This document shows, piece by piece, positions 25,531 to 33,652 of a stretch of DNA of 64,000 nucleotides (within the stretch, counting starts at the first letter, position 1; each line of letters opens with the position of its first letter). The DNA is from Caproicibacter fermentans (GTDB taxonomy: Bacteria > Bacillota > Clostridia > Oscillospirales > Acutalibacteraceae). Under the pieces are notes generated by a model. It saw nothing but the letters and a program-made list of their open reading frames with translations. It ran no database searches and was not told the DNA's origin. The DNA lies in contig NZ_VWXL01000077.1 of the NCBI RefSeq assembly GCF_009746625.1, positions 1 to 64,000 on the forward strand, in the 5' to 3' direction. The translations under genes were made by a program, and so were the position numbers.

Positions 25531-26718
25531 TTAAAGCGTGATCACTTTTTCGGTGCGGTCTATGCCGCAGGGAGCGATTTTTGGAAGGCACAGAGCATAC
25601 AGATCGGCCGCTCTGTTCTCCAGATCCGCAATTCCCTTTCCTCTGTCCTCCAGACCGCAAAGGTCGGATGAGCGGGAAATAATCGGCAATTTGGAAACGG
25701 CTCCAGCCTTTTGAAGGATTTCCGGTCCTCGTCTTCCAAGTCCCAAAATCCGGATATAGGGGGGAAGGCCGGAAGAATGGAATGCTTTCAATCCTAAAAA
25801 TGCCGCGAGAACAATCCTTCGGATCCGTGCAAGCGGATACCGTTTGGTTTTAGCAAGAAAATACAGTTCTTCCAGCCCGGTCGCCTGAGCGGATGCATTG
25901 AAAATTCTGTTCTCCAAGCCTTCGCTGATGTCGGGCAGAGCTGCAAAATCATCCCTCGTCATCATTCGAAGCTGTGCAAGAATCGCTCGTTCCGCAAGGA
26001 AAAGATCCGCGGGGGCTTTTCCGGCTTTCATCTCTTCACTCAAAACCGAGTAGGCGGCAGAAGGCATTAGGGGGGAGCAGTCCCGCCCGCACCGTAGCAG
26101 TCTCCGAATCTGACCGGAGGAAGCATAAGAGCCTGCCTCACGGTCTGCGTCGTGTGCCGAACCGAAACGGCTGACGGTAACCGGCGTGATGCCGGAGCCG
26201 ATCCTTTCGGCGGCTTTTATATATTCGATGCCGAGAATATTGTTGGGGTCGCGGAGCAGAGCTGCTGTTTCCGCGCCGAACAGCTGTTCCACCGCGTTTT
26301 GCCTCGCCGCCGCGAAGGTGGATCCGTTCTGAAGTGTTTTTCGCATTTCCTCCCGCAGCAATGGGGAAGACAGCGCTTTCGCCGCGGTTTTCAGCCGATC
26401 GACATTTCCGCATTCACTGCCGAACCCGATCAGGTCTGCACCGATAGCGTCAAGAAGCGCGACGCCGCATAAAGCAAAACGCTCGGCCCCCGCAACAGAC
26501 CAAGGCAGGGGAAGTTCCACAACCAGATCTGCTCCGCAGAGCAGCGCCTGCCGTGCCCTGGCCCTCTTTGAGAGAATTGCCGCGTCGCCGCGCTGCACGA
26601 AATTGCCGCTCATGACGACGACGATATGCGTCGCGCCGTATGCTTTTAACTGCTTCATTAAATATTCGTGCCCATAGTGAAAAGGATTGTATTCACAGAT
26701 AATACCCGCTGTTAACAT
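25531..26718 (-). CDS. tmcAL: tRNA(Met) cytidine acetate ligase TmcAL
   Basis: Nucleotidyltransferase-fold enzyme that uses acetate and ATP to make N4-acetylcytidine at the wobble position of elongator tRNA-Met. A 395-aa protein (YlbM/DUF795 family) with the HIGH-like N-terminal motif GIICEYNPFHYGHEYL, VVMSGNFVQRGDAAIL and VELPLPWSVAGAERFA, then a C-terminal helical domain. Start ATG with only a weak upstream AAGG. It is divergent from acetate kinase across a 117-bp spacer; both act on acetate, which is noteworthy but may be chance. Confidence 0.92.
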   Translation of the reverse strand: MLTAGIICEYNPFHYGHEYLMKQLKAYGATHIVVVMSGNFVQRGDAAILSKRARARQALLCGADLVVELPLPWSVAGAERFALCGVALLDAIGADLIGFGSECGNVDRLKTAAKALSSPLLREEMRKTLQNGSTFAAARQNAVEQLFGAETAALLRDPNNILGIEYIKAAERIGSGITPVTVSRFGSAHDADREAGSYASSGQIRRLLRCGRDCSPLMPSAAYSVLSEEMKAGKAPADLFLAERAILAQLRMMTRDDFAALPDISEGLENRIFNASAQATGLEELYFLAKTKRYPLARIRRIVLAAFLGLKAFHSSGLPPYIRILGLGRRGPEILQKAGAVSKLPIISRSSDLCGLEDRGKGIADLENRAADLYALCLPKIAPCGIDRTEKVITL

Positions 26719-26732
26719 TTTATAAGATAACC

Positions 26733-26761
26733 TTGAAATTATACCTTTCCTGTATTATGAT
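26733..26761 (+). promoter_or_regulatory. Promoter of ackA
   Basis: TTGAAA (26733-26738), 17-bp spacer, TATGAT (26756-26761), about 68 nt before the ackA start. On the opposite strand the overlapping TATAAT near 26739-26744 could serve tmcAL. Confidence 0.65.
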
Positions 26762-26835
26762 ATACTATATTACACGATTCTAAAAGCTCTTACAATAGTT
26801 CTGCTCATGAATGCGTGAAATCTTGGAGGTAAATA

Positions 26836-28086
26836 ATGAAGGTATTGGTCATCAACGCAGGCAGCTCTTCCCTGAAATATCAGCTGATTGATATGGAGAC
26901 GGAGAAAATGCTTGCAAAAGGTCTCTGTGACAGAATCGGAGTGGACGGTGCGTTCCAGCACAAAACATCCGACGGCCGCAGCAAGAAAACCAAAACAGAA
27001 ATTAAAGATCATGAGGCGGCGTTTCAGCTTGTTACAGAAGCTCTTGTCGACAAAGAAGTCGGTGTTATTTCCAGCCTGAATGAAATTTCTGCAATCGGCC
27101 ACCGTGTGGTTCAGGGCGGCGCGATTTTTGATAAATCCGTTCTGGTAACAGACGAAGTCATCCGCCAGATTCAAAATCTGATTCCATTGGCTCCGCTTCA
27201 CAACGGTCCTGAAGTAAACGCTATTCTTGCCTGCCAGAAAGTGTTTGGAAAGGACGAGCCGCAGTGCGTTGTTTTCGATACTTCGTTCCATGCAACCATG
27301 CCCCAAAAAGCTTATATGTATGCAATTCCCTATGAGTATTATGAAAAGTATAATGTTCGCCGCTATGGGTTTCATGGTACGTCGCATCGGTATGTAAGCA
27401 ACCATTGCGCACATCTGATGCACCAGCCTCTTGAAGATATTAAAATGATTACCTGCCATATTGGCAACGGCTCTTCCATCGCAGCCATTCAAAACGGCAA
27501 AGTGATCGACACCAGTATGGGCCTGACTCCGCTGGACGGTTTTATGATGGGTACTCGTTCCGGTTCTCTGGATCCTTCCATTGTGACTTTTATTATGGAA
27601 AAGGAAGGTCTTACTCCGAAGCAGATGGATGAGATCCTGAACCGCAAATCCGGCATGTATGGCATCTGTGGCTACAGCGATGACCGCGATGTAACGAAAG
27701 CGGAAATCGGCGGCGACCCGAAAGCGATTCTTGCTCACGAAATGCTGAACTATCAGATTGCCAAACAGATCGGAGCTTATGCGGCGGCTTTGAACGGCGT
27801 GGACTGCATCGTTTTTACCGCGGGCCTCGGTGAAAATCAGCCTCCAATGCGCTATTCCATCTGCAAAAGCTTGAAATATCTTGGGGTTAAGATTGATCCG
27901 ATCAAAAACGATGAGCTCGTTCTTGGCAAGGAAGGCAAGATTTCCGCTTTTGATTCCACCGTTTCCGTTTACGTCATTAACACAAATGAAGAACTCGTCA
28001 TCGCCCGCGATACAAAGAATATTGTCAGCAGGCTCGAATACGCGTCGGCACCGGATAAGACCAACGTCGACCCGGAAGACGTCTGA
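26836..28086 (+). CDS. ackA: Acetate kinase
   Basis: Converts acetyl phosphate and ADP to acetate and ATP, the main ATP-yielding step of acetogenic fermentation. The product is 416 aa, slightly longer than the usual 400 because of an acidic C-terminal tail (residues after SRLEYAS). Signatures: MKVLVINAGSSSLKYQLID (N-terminal phosphate-binding), YGFHGTSHRYVS and HIGNGSSIAAIQNGKVIDTS. Start ATG after GGAGGTAAATA. It is a single gene between its own promoter and a strong terminator; no pta lies adjacent, unlike the common pta-ackA pair. Confidence 0.97.
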   Translation: MKVLVINAGSSSLKYQLIDMETEKMLAKGLCDRIGVDGAFQHKTSDGRSKKTKTEIKDHEAAFQLVTEALVDKEVGVISSLNEISAIGHRVVQGGAIFDKSVLVTDEVIRQIQNLIPLAPLHNGPEVNAILACQKVFGKDEPQCVVFDTSFHATMPQKAYMYAIPYEYYEKYNVRRYGFHGTSHRYVSNHCAHLMHQPLEDIKMITCHIGNGSSIAAIQNGKVIDTSMGLTPLDGFMMGTRSGSLDPSIVTFIMEKEGLTPKQMDEILNRKSGMYGICGYSDDRDVTKAEIGGDPKAILAHEMLNYQIAKQIGAYAAALNGVDCIVFTAGLGENQPPMRYSICKSLKYLGVKIDPIKNDELVLGKEGKISAFDSTVSVYVINTNEELVIARDTKNIVSRLEYASAPDKTNVDPEDV

Positions 28087-28168
28087 CTTGTAAACTTTCA
28101 CAAACAGCCTTAATAGAAGCAGCGTTGAGTTGTTTTTTCTTTATAGTGGAACATTTTCCATTTCATAG

Positions 28169-28200
28169 AAAAGAGGCTTCCCGGGCGGGAAGCCTCTTTT
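28169..28200. terminator. Bidirectional terminator between ackA and the ATPase operon
   Basis: Perfect stem AAAAGAGGCTTCCC / GGGAAGCCTCTTTT (28169-28182, 28187-28200) with a 4-nt loop. It serves ackA on the plus strand and the V-type ATPase operon on the minus strand; the subunit D stop codon touches its edge. Confidence 0.9.
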
Positions 28201-28819
28201 ATGCGGTTTTGCTGGCTTTTTGCCGTTTGATGATTTTCATACGCGAGAAATCTTCACGATCCTTTTCCTCCAGCGCCTCGGTGATGGTTTTCACCGTCTG
28301 CTCGAAGCGGGGTATCATGATATTTTTCAGCGCGTTTGCGCGTTTCTGCGTTTTCTTTACCGCGTTAGCCAGTCTGTAAACGCTGTTTTCGACTTCAGCC
28401 AGTTCGGCGGTCAGTTTTTTCACTTCATCGAATTTCAGATAAGCCCGGTCGAGCAGGATGTTTGTGGACATTAAGCCGAACGGAACCTGAGCCTTTTCCG
28501 CATGAAGGGATACCATGGGGATTTCAACGCCCATTACGCTGCGGTAAGCGACATTCAGCCCGTTTTCCACAGGAACGGTCTGGGAGAGCTCCTTGACAAT
28601 ACCGAGCGTGATGTTGGCTCGCTGAAGAGCGGCGTATGCTTCTTCGTAAGCCTTGTCGATCTTACCCTGAAGCTGATTCGCCCTGTCGATCAGCGCCATC
28701 ATTTCGCGGATTAAAATGTTGCGTTTCCGGTCTAGCAGTTCAAATCCGGATCGGGAGAGCTCCAGTGACTTTTTAGTAGACAGAAGATTCCCTTTGGTGG
28801 GTACGATCTGTTCACTCAT
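28199..28819 (-). CDS. ntpD: V-type ATP synthase subunit D
   Basis: Central-stalk (rotor shaft) subunit, 206 aa, almost entirely helical: N-terminal [20 protein letters not shown], with long coiled coil at both ends and the family stretch [20 protein letters not shown] near the C-terminus. The start is ATG 28817-28819 with GGAGG 8 nt upstream, overlapping the end of subunit B by 8 nt; fifteen earlier in-frame codons lie inside B. Last gene of the operon. Confidence 0.96.
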   Translation of the reverse strand: MSEQIVPTKGNLLSTKKSLELSRSGFELLDRKRNILIREMMALIDRANQLQGKIDKAYEEAYAALQRANITLGIVKELSQTVPVENGLNVAYRSVMGVEIPMVSLHAEKAQVPFGLMSTNILLDRAYLKFDEVKKLTAELAEVENSVYRLANAVKKTQKRANALKNIMIPRFEQTVKTITEALEEKDREDFSRMKIIKRQKASKTA

Positions 28820-30305
28820 TTTCGCCGCCTCCGTTGCCGCTTTCTTCTTCAGAGTCTTCACCAATCTTGTTTACATGATCCCAGAGAACCTGAGACGCCC
28901 TGTCCTTAGCGTTGTCGGTTGACAAACGTTTCTTTGCAGGTTCGTAATACTGATCCAGCATCTGATCGTCAACGCGGTCCAACGCTCCGCGTGGAAGGGT
29001 CGCGAGCAGTTCCCAGCCAAGGTCGAGGCTCTGCTCGATGGAGCGGTTTTCGGAAGGCCCCTGATTTACAAAATGTGATTCAAACAGTTTGCCGAATTCC
29101 AGATATTTCTTGTCATCGGGAGACAGCTCTTCCTCACCGATGACGGAAGCAAGCGAACGGACATCCATTACTTTTGCGTAGGATGCGAAGAGCTGGTTGG
29201 AAAGCGCCGAATGGTCCTCACGCGTATATCCTTTTCCGATACCATCCTTCATTAAACGCGAAAGGGAGGGGAGAACGGCAACCGGAGGATAAATCCCCTG
29301 TCCGTCCAGAGAACGGTCCAGTACAATCTGCCCTTCCGTAATATATCCCGTCAAGTCCGGAACCGGGTGCGTTACATCGTCATTCGGCATGGTCAGAATC
29401 GGGAGCTGTGTGACAGAGCCGGTTTTACCCTTCACCATGCCGGCGCGTTCGTAGAGGGATGCAAGGTCGGAATAAAGATAACCAGGGTATCCCTTTCTTC
29501 CGGGAATTTCACCCTTAGAAGAACTGAATTCGCGCAGAGCTTCCGCGTAAGCGGTCATATCCGTCATAATGACGAGAATATGCATGCCCAACTCAAAAGC
29601 CAGATATTCTGCGACGGTCAGCGCACAGCGCGGAGTCAGAATCCTTTCGATGATCGGATCGTTGGCCAGGTTCTGAAACATGACGACCCGCTGCAGGATA
29701 CCGGATTCACTGAACGACCGGCGGAAATAATCCGCAACGTCGTTTTTTACGCCCATTGCTGCAAAAACAATCGCGAATTCACCGTTTTCGTCGCTGATTC
29801 TTGACTGGCGGGCAATCTGGACGGCGAGTTCATTGTGCTTCATACCGGAACCGGAAAAAATCGGAAGTTTCTGCCCGCGGATCAGCGTCATGAGCGTGTC
29901 TATCGTGGAAACGCCTGTATTGATATAGTTTTTCGGATAGATTCTTGAGACCGGGTTGATCGGAGTTCCGTTAACGTTGGCTCTTTTTACGGGGAAGATA
30001 TTCCCCAAGCCGTCAATCGGCCGTCCGGAACCGTCGAAAACGCGTCCCAGCAGTTCGGGAGAGAGCGGCATTTCCATTGGACGGCCGGTCAGTCTGGTTC
30101 GCGTGTTGGTCAGGGAAATTCCGCGGGTTCCCTCAAAAACCTGAATGACGGCACGGTTTCCTTCCATTTGCACAATTCGGCCCTGTCGAATGCTGCCGTC
30201 ATCCAGACGGATGCCCACAACCTCTTCGAAAAATGCGTCCTGAACGTCGTCAAGAACGATCAGGGGGCCGTTAATATCTTTTACGCCGATATAATCAAGA
30301 ATCAT
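28812..30305 (-). CDS. ntpB: V-type ATP synthase subunit B
   Basis: Non-catalytic nucleotide-face subunit of the V1 hexamer, 497 aa. It shows the family path from [20 protein letters not shown] through [14 protein letters not shown] to the degenerate P-loop region [20 protein letters not shown], which replaces Walker A as expected for B subunits, and [20 protein letters not shown]. The start is ATG 30303-30305 with GGAAGGCGG upstream; seven earlier codons are excluded. It lies 60 nt downstream of subunit A. Confidence 0.97.
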   Translation of the reverse strand: MILDYIGVKDINGPLIVLDDVQDAFFEEVVGIRLDDGSIRQGRIVQMEGNRAVIQVFEGTRGISLTNTRTRLTGRPMEMPLSPELLGRVFDGSGRPIDGLGNIFPVKRANVNGTPINPVSRIYPKNYINTGVSTIDTLMTLIRGQKLPIFSGSGMKHNELAVQIARQSRISDENGEFAIVFAAMGVKNDVADYFRRSFSESGILQRVVMFQNLANDPIIERILTPRCALTVAEYLAFELGMHILVIMTDMTAYAEALREFSSSKGEIPGRKGYPGYLYSDLASLYERAGMVKGKTGSVTQLPILTMPNDDVTHPVPDLTGYITEGQIVLDRSLDGQGIYPPVAVLPSLSRLMKDGIGKGYTREDHSALSNQLFASYAKVMDVRSLASVIGEEELSPDDKKYLEFGKLFESHFVNQGPSENRSIEQSLDLGWELLATLPRGALDRVDDQMLDQYYEPAKKRLSTDNAKDRASQVLWDHVNKIGEDSEEESGNGGGENE

Positions 30306-30365
30306 GTGAAACCGCCTTCCAATCAATCATTTTAACAGTACGATGCCAGCGGGGAAACATGCCCG

Positions 30366-32126
30366 TTAAGCAGAAACGATCTTGGAGAGAGTACTGTCAA
30401 TCTCTTTGATATAGTCTTCAAACATTTCCGGTTTGTTGTTCGGAATATCATATTTCATCTTGACCAGCTTGTCAAAAAGACCGGTTTGCAGAATGCCGGA
30501 AATCGGTATGCTGGCGGAAATTAAATGTTTTGCCTTTTGATAAAGATAAAGGATGACCTTCATCATCAGCTTTTGCTTTTCGAGAGGCACATAGGTATCC
30601 TCCGCATGAAAAGCGTTCTGCTGTAAAAAGCCGACGCGAATGACCCGGGCGATTTCAATAATCAGTTTTTGGTCGTCTGGAAGAACATCCGAACCGATCA
30701 GCTTTACAATTTCCATCAGTTTGTTCTCCTGCTGAAGAAGATTATTGATCCTCTTGCGGTACTGGATGAAATCATTCCCGACATGTTCCGTGTACCAAGG
30801 GTCAAGGTCGGAGAAATATTCGCTGTAGCTTTGCATCCAGTTTATCGCGGGGTAGTGACGCGCATAGGCAAGCGCTTTATCCAGCGCCCAGAAGCAGCGG
30901 GTGAAACGCTTTGTATTTTGGGTGACGGGCTCGGAGAAATCGGAGCCTTGCGGAGATACAGCCCCGATAATGGTTACCGACCCTTCCGATTCGTTCAAAT
31001 TTTTTACCATGCCTGCGCGTTCGTAAAATTCGGCAAGACGGCTGGGCAAATAGGCGGGGAAGCCTTCTTCTGCGGGCATTTCCTCCAAACGGCCGGAAAT
31101 TTCCCGCAGGGCTTCCGCCCAGCGGGAGGTAGAATCCGCCATCAGCGCGACATGATAACCCATATCGCGATAATATTCGCCAAGGGTAATGCCGGTATAG
31201 ATGGATGCTTCACGGGCTGCCACCGGCATATTGCTTGTATTGGCAATCAACACGGTCCGGTCCGTCATCGGACGGCCGGATTTTGGGTCGGTCAAGTCTG
31301 AAAATTCCTCCAGAACCTGACTCATTTCATTGCCGCGTTCGCCGCATCCGACATAAATGATAATATCCGCGTCGCACCATTTGGCAAGCTGATGCTGCGT
31401 CATGGTTTTACCGGTGCCGAAGCCGCCAGGAATCGCCGCCGTACCGCCTTTGGAAACCGGAAACAGTGTGTCGATGACGCGCTGTCCGGTGATTAAAGGA
31501 ATGTTGGGCGGTAGATGTCCCAAAACCGGACGCGGGGTCCGGATCGACCACTTCTGGCATAGGGAAAGTTCATGCATTTTGCCGAACTCATCCTTTAATT
31601 CCACAACCGTATCGTTTACATGGTATTTCCCGTTCGGTTTGACGGATGCAACCGTACCGGAAAGTCCCGGCGGCACCATGCATTTGTGGCGGATGATCGG
31701 TGTTTCCGGCAATTCGGCATAGACTTCGCCGCCCTTTAAAAGGTCCCCTTCTTTTACCGTAACCGTCACGTCCCATTCGCGGCTCTCGTCAAGCGCGGCA
31801 ATATTGCTGCCGCGGGCGATGAACGAACCGGATTCTTTGGCGATTTCCTTTAAAGGACGCTCGATCCCGTCAAAAATATTATCGAGGATCCCGGGGCCAA
31901 GGGTGACATTCATCGGGCTTCCAGTGCCGTAAATCGGCTCTCCGGGGCGCAGGCCGGTTGTTTCCTCATAGACCTGGATCGTGGTTAAATGGTCTGAAAC
32001 ACCGATCACTTCGCCGACCAGACGCTCGTTTCCAACATACACCATTTCCATCATGGAAAAACTGCGGGATTCCCTGACGGTTACTACAGGCCCGTTGATT
32101 CCGTATATCGTATCCTGATTATCCAT
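30366..32126 (-). CDS. ntpA: V-type ATP synthase subunit A (catalytic)
   Basis: Catalytic subunit, 586 aa, normal length. Walker A is GGFGTGKT (234-241), followed by the GER loop VGCGERGNEMSQV (about 257-269) and the segment MADSTSRWAEALREISGRLE. The non-homologous insert that distinguishes A-type from F-type beta subunits (roughly 115-185) is present. Start ATG after GGAGATGAATTT. It hydrolyses or makes ATP coupled to ion movement through I and K; direction in the cell depends on physiology and is not readable here. Confidence 0.97.
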   Translation of the reverse strand: MDNQDTIYGINGPVVTVRESRSFSMMEMVYVGNERLVGEVIGVSDHLTTIQVYEETTGLRPGEPIYGTGSPMNVTLGPGILDNIFDGIERPLKEIAKESGSFIARGSNIAALDESREWDVTVTVKEGDLLKGGEVYAELPETPIIRHKCMVPPGLSGTVASVKPNGKYHVNDTVVELKDEFGKMHELSLCQKWSIRTPRPVLGHLPPNIPLITGQRVIDTLFPVSKGGTAAIPGGFGTGKTMTQHQLAKWCDADIIIYVGCGERGNEMSQVLEEFSDLTDPKSGRPMTDRTVLIANTSNMPVAAREASIYTGITLGEYYRDMGYHVALMADSTSRWAEALREISGRLEEMPAEEGFPAYLPSRLAEFYERAGMVKNLNESEGSVTIIGAVSPQGSDFSEPVTQNTKRFTRCFWALDKALAYARHYPAINWMQSYSEYFSDLDPWYTEHVGNDFIQYRKRINNLLQQENKLMEIVKLIGSDVLPDDQKLIIEIARVIRVGFLQQNAFHAEDTYVPLEKQKLMMKVILYLYQKAKHLISASIPISGILQTGLFDKLVKMKYDIPNNKPEMFEDYIKEIDSTLSKIVSA

Positions 32127-32209
32127 AAATTCATCTCCGATAACACTAATCCGTTAAAAACTGCTGAAATACCGCAGCGCATTCATGACGGGCGGATCTT
32201 CAGCAATTT

Positions 32210-32806
32210 TCAGACAACGGCCATACCAGACTGTTCTTCGAACCATTCGCGTTGATTTTCCAGAAGGGTGTCGAGAGTTCCATCCGCCGACAGCCCCATG
32301 TTGTCGTTTCGAGCCCTGATTCCGCCGATTCGTATGCTTTCAAGGACTTGAAAGGAACAGGTACTGCCAAAAGAGTCCCGGATCAGATCTTCGTATTTTT
32401 CATCACCGGATTTTAAGAAAATCACCGTTCCCTCATTCTGCAGCACTTTGGAAAATTGTTCGGCTGACTTTTTCAAAAAGTCTGTGTAGCGTTCTGTTTT
32501 TGTAAATTCCACCAGTTTGTCCGCGGAACGCTGAAAAACTTCATCTGTAATCTTTTGCCTTTTTTCCAGCAGCTGACGTTTCAAGGCCATATCCCGAACA
32601 GCCATTTCCTTCACGATGCTGATCCGCATCTGACTCATTTCTTTTTGAATCATGCGGTAGCATTCCGTCAGGACTTCTATTTCCGCCTCGCCGAGTTCCT
32701 TCTGTTTAAACGAAGCGATTTCATCCTCTATCTTTTTACGTTGCTCTTCTGCGTAGTGATTAATGGCAATATAAAATTTGTCTTTTTTCTCGTCGATATT
32801 AGCCAT
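32210..32806 (-). CDS. ntpE: V-type ATP synthase subunit E
   Basis: Peripheral-stalk subunit, 198 aa. The first two thirds form a long charged helix (from DEKKDKFYIAINHYAEEQ), which pairs with subunit G; the C-terminal globular part (about 110-198) binds the V1 head. Weakly conserved sequence, assigned from length, composition and its place between F and A. Start ATG after GGGGG at 7 nt. An 83-nt gap to subunit A has no terminator. Confidence 0.88.
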   Translation of the reverse strand: MANIDEKKDKFYIAINHYAEEQRKKIEDEIASFKQKELGEAEIEVLTECYRMIQKEMSQMRISIVKEMAVRDMALKRQLLEKRQKITDEVFQRSADKLVEFTKTERYTDFLKKSAEQFSKVLQNEGTVIFLKSGDEKYEDLIRDSFGSTCSFQVLESIRIGGIRARNDNMGLSADGTLDTLLENQREWFEEQSGMAVV

Positions 32807-32838
32807 TTATGAACCCCCGTTCGACCTAAAAAATTCGA

Positions 32839-33147
32839 CTAAATCTTAACGCCAATCGCTTCACGGACATAACGGGTGATGGAATCCTTGGTCCGCCCGT
32901 TTCCATGGCGGTCGGGGATTTCGACAATCAGCGGCCGTTTGCGGTTCAGCTTCAGATTATAAATCATTTCAGAACAGAGGGAAAGCAGGGTCTCGGTAAT
33001 CAGAACAACCGCAATGTCTTCCTGATCCATCGCTGTCTGAAGAGCCTGCCTGACCTCGTTAGCTTCATGAACAACAACGCCTTCAATGCCAGCAAGGCGC
33101 ATTCCAACCTGTGTGTCCACGTTGTCGCTGATTACATAAAAGCGCAT
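32839..33147 (-). CDS. V-type ATP synthase subunit F
   Basis: Small central-stalk subunit of 102 aa with a CheY-like fold: MRFYVISDNVDTQVGMRLAG opening and VVLITETLLSLCSEMIYNLK in the middle, then a PLIVEIPD strand. It binds subunit D and regulates ATP hydrolysis. Start ATG with GGAGG 7 nt upstream. In Enterococcus nomenclature this subunit is NtpG. Confidence 0.93.
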   Translation of the reverse strand: MRFYVISDNVDTQVGMRLAGIEGVVVHEANEVRQALQTAMDQEDIAVVLITETLLSLCSEMIYNLKLNRKRPLIVEIPDRHGNGRTKDSITRYVREAIGVKI

Positions 33148-33173
33148 AAGCCGGCCTCCGTTTCCTAAGCTGG

Positions 33174-33614
33174 TCAGACCTTATTCAGAATCAGAATAGA
33201 CATTAACAGTCCGTAGATCGCAATTCCTTCACCAAGAGCAACAAAAATCAGCGCTTTACCAAAGGCCTTCGGATCCTCGCTGGTTGCGCCGATTGCAGCT
33301 GGAGCAGAAGCCGCGACGGCGATTCCGCCGCCGATCGCTGCAAGGCCGGTAGAAAGGGCCGCGGCAAGCATCGTGAATCCTGTGGAAGAAGCGGCCGCTT
33401 CGGTAGTCTGAGTGGTTTGCGCGGGAGTTGCGTCATTAGACGCCGCATGAGCGACGGCGGGCGCCGCGAAGGTAATCAGGCAGACGGCGGCAAACGCAAG
33501 AAGCTGTGCGGCAAGCGCGCTGCGCTTTTTACGGCCGCGCTTAACTGCACGTACGGCAAGAAACGTGGATACCATTAAAAAAATCACCGGCAAAGAAACG
33601 ATAAGATAATTCAT
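33174..33614 (-). CDS. ntpK: V-type ATP synthase subunit K (ion-carrying rotor ring)
   Basis: Proteolipid of 146 aa. The C-terminal hairpin is the rotor unit: GFTMLAAALSTGLAAIGGGI, loop SEDPKAFGK, then LIFVALGEGIAIYGLLMSIL with the single ion-binding Glu (about residue 129). The N-terminal half has two further hydrophobic segments (about 3-23 and 33-57) separated by a basic loop RAVKRGRKKR and ending in an Ala-rich stretch (APAVAHAAS) that looks like a signal-peptidase site, followed by a Thr/Ala-rich linker. So only one of two predicted hairpins carries a carboxylate. Start ATG after AGGAGG. Na+ versus H+ use cannot be decided by eye. Confidence 0.93.
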   Translation of the reverse strand: MNYLIVSLPVIFLMVSTFLAVRAVKRGRKKRSALAAQLLAFAAVCLITFAAPAVAHAASNDATPAQTTQTTEAAASSTGFTMLAAALSTGLAAIGGGIAVAASAPAAIGATSEDPKAFGKALIFVALGEGIAIYGLLMSILILNKV

Positions 33615-33652
33615 AAATAATTCCTCCTAATGAAAATATGTAGCTAAAAAGG

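Noticed and set aside
26770-28101. Long open frame of 443 codons on the minus strand opposite ackA
   Set aside because: It mirrors the conserved acetate kinase gene, has no ribosome-binding site and gives a protein with no recognisable family; its openness follows from the codon use of ackA.
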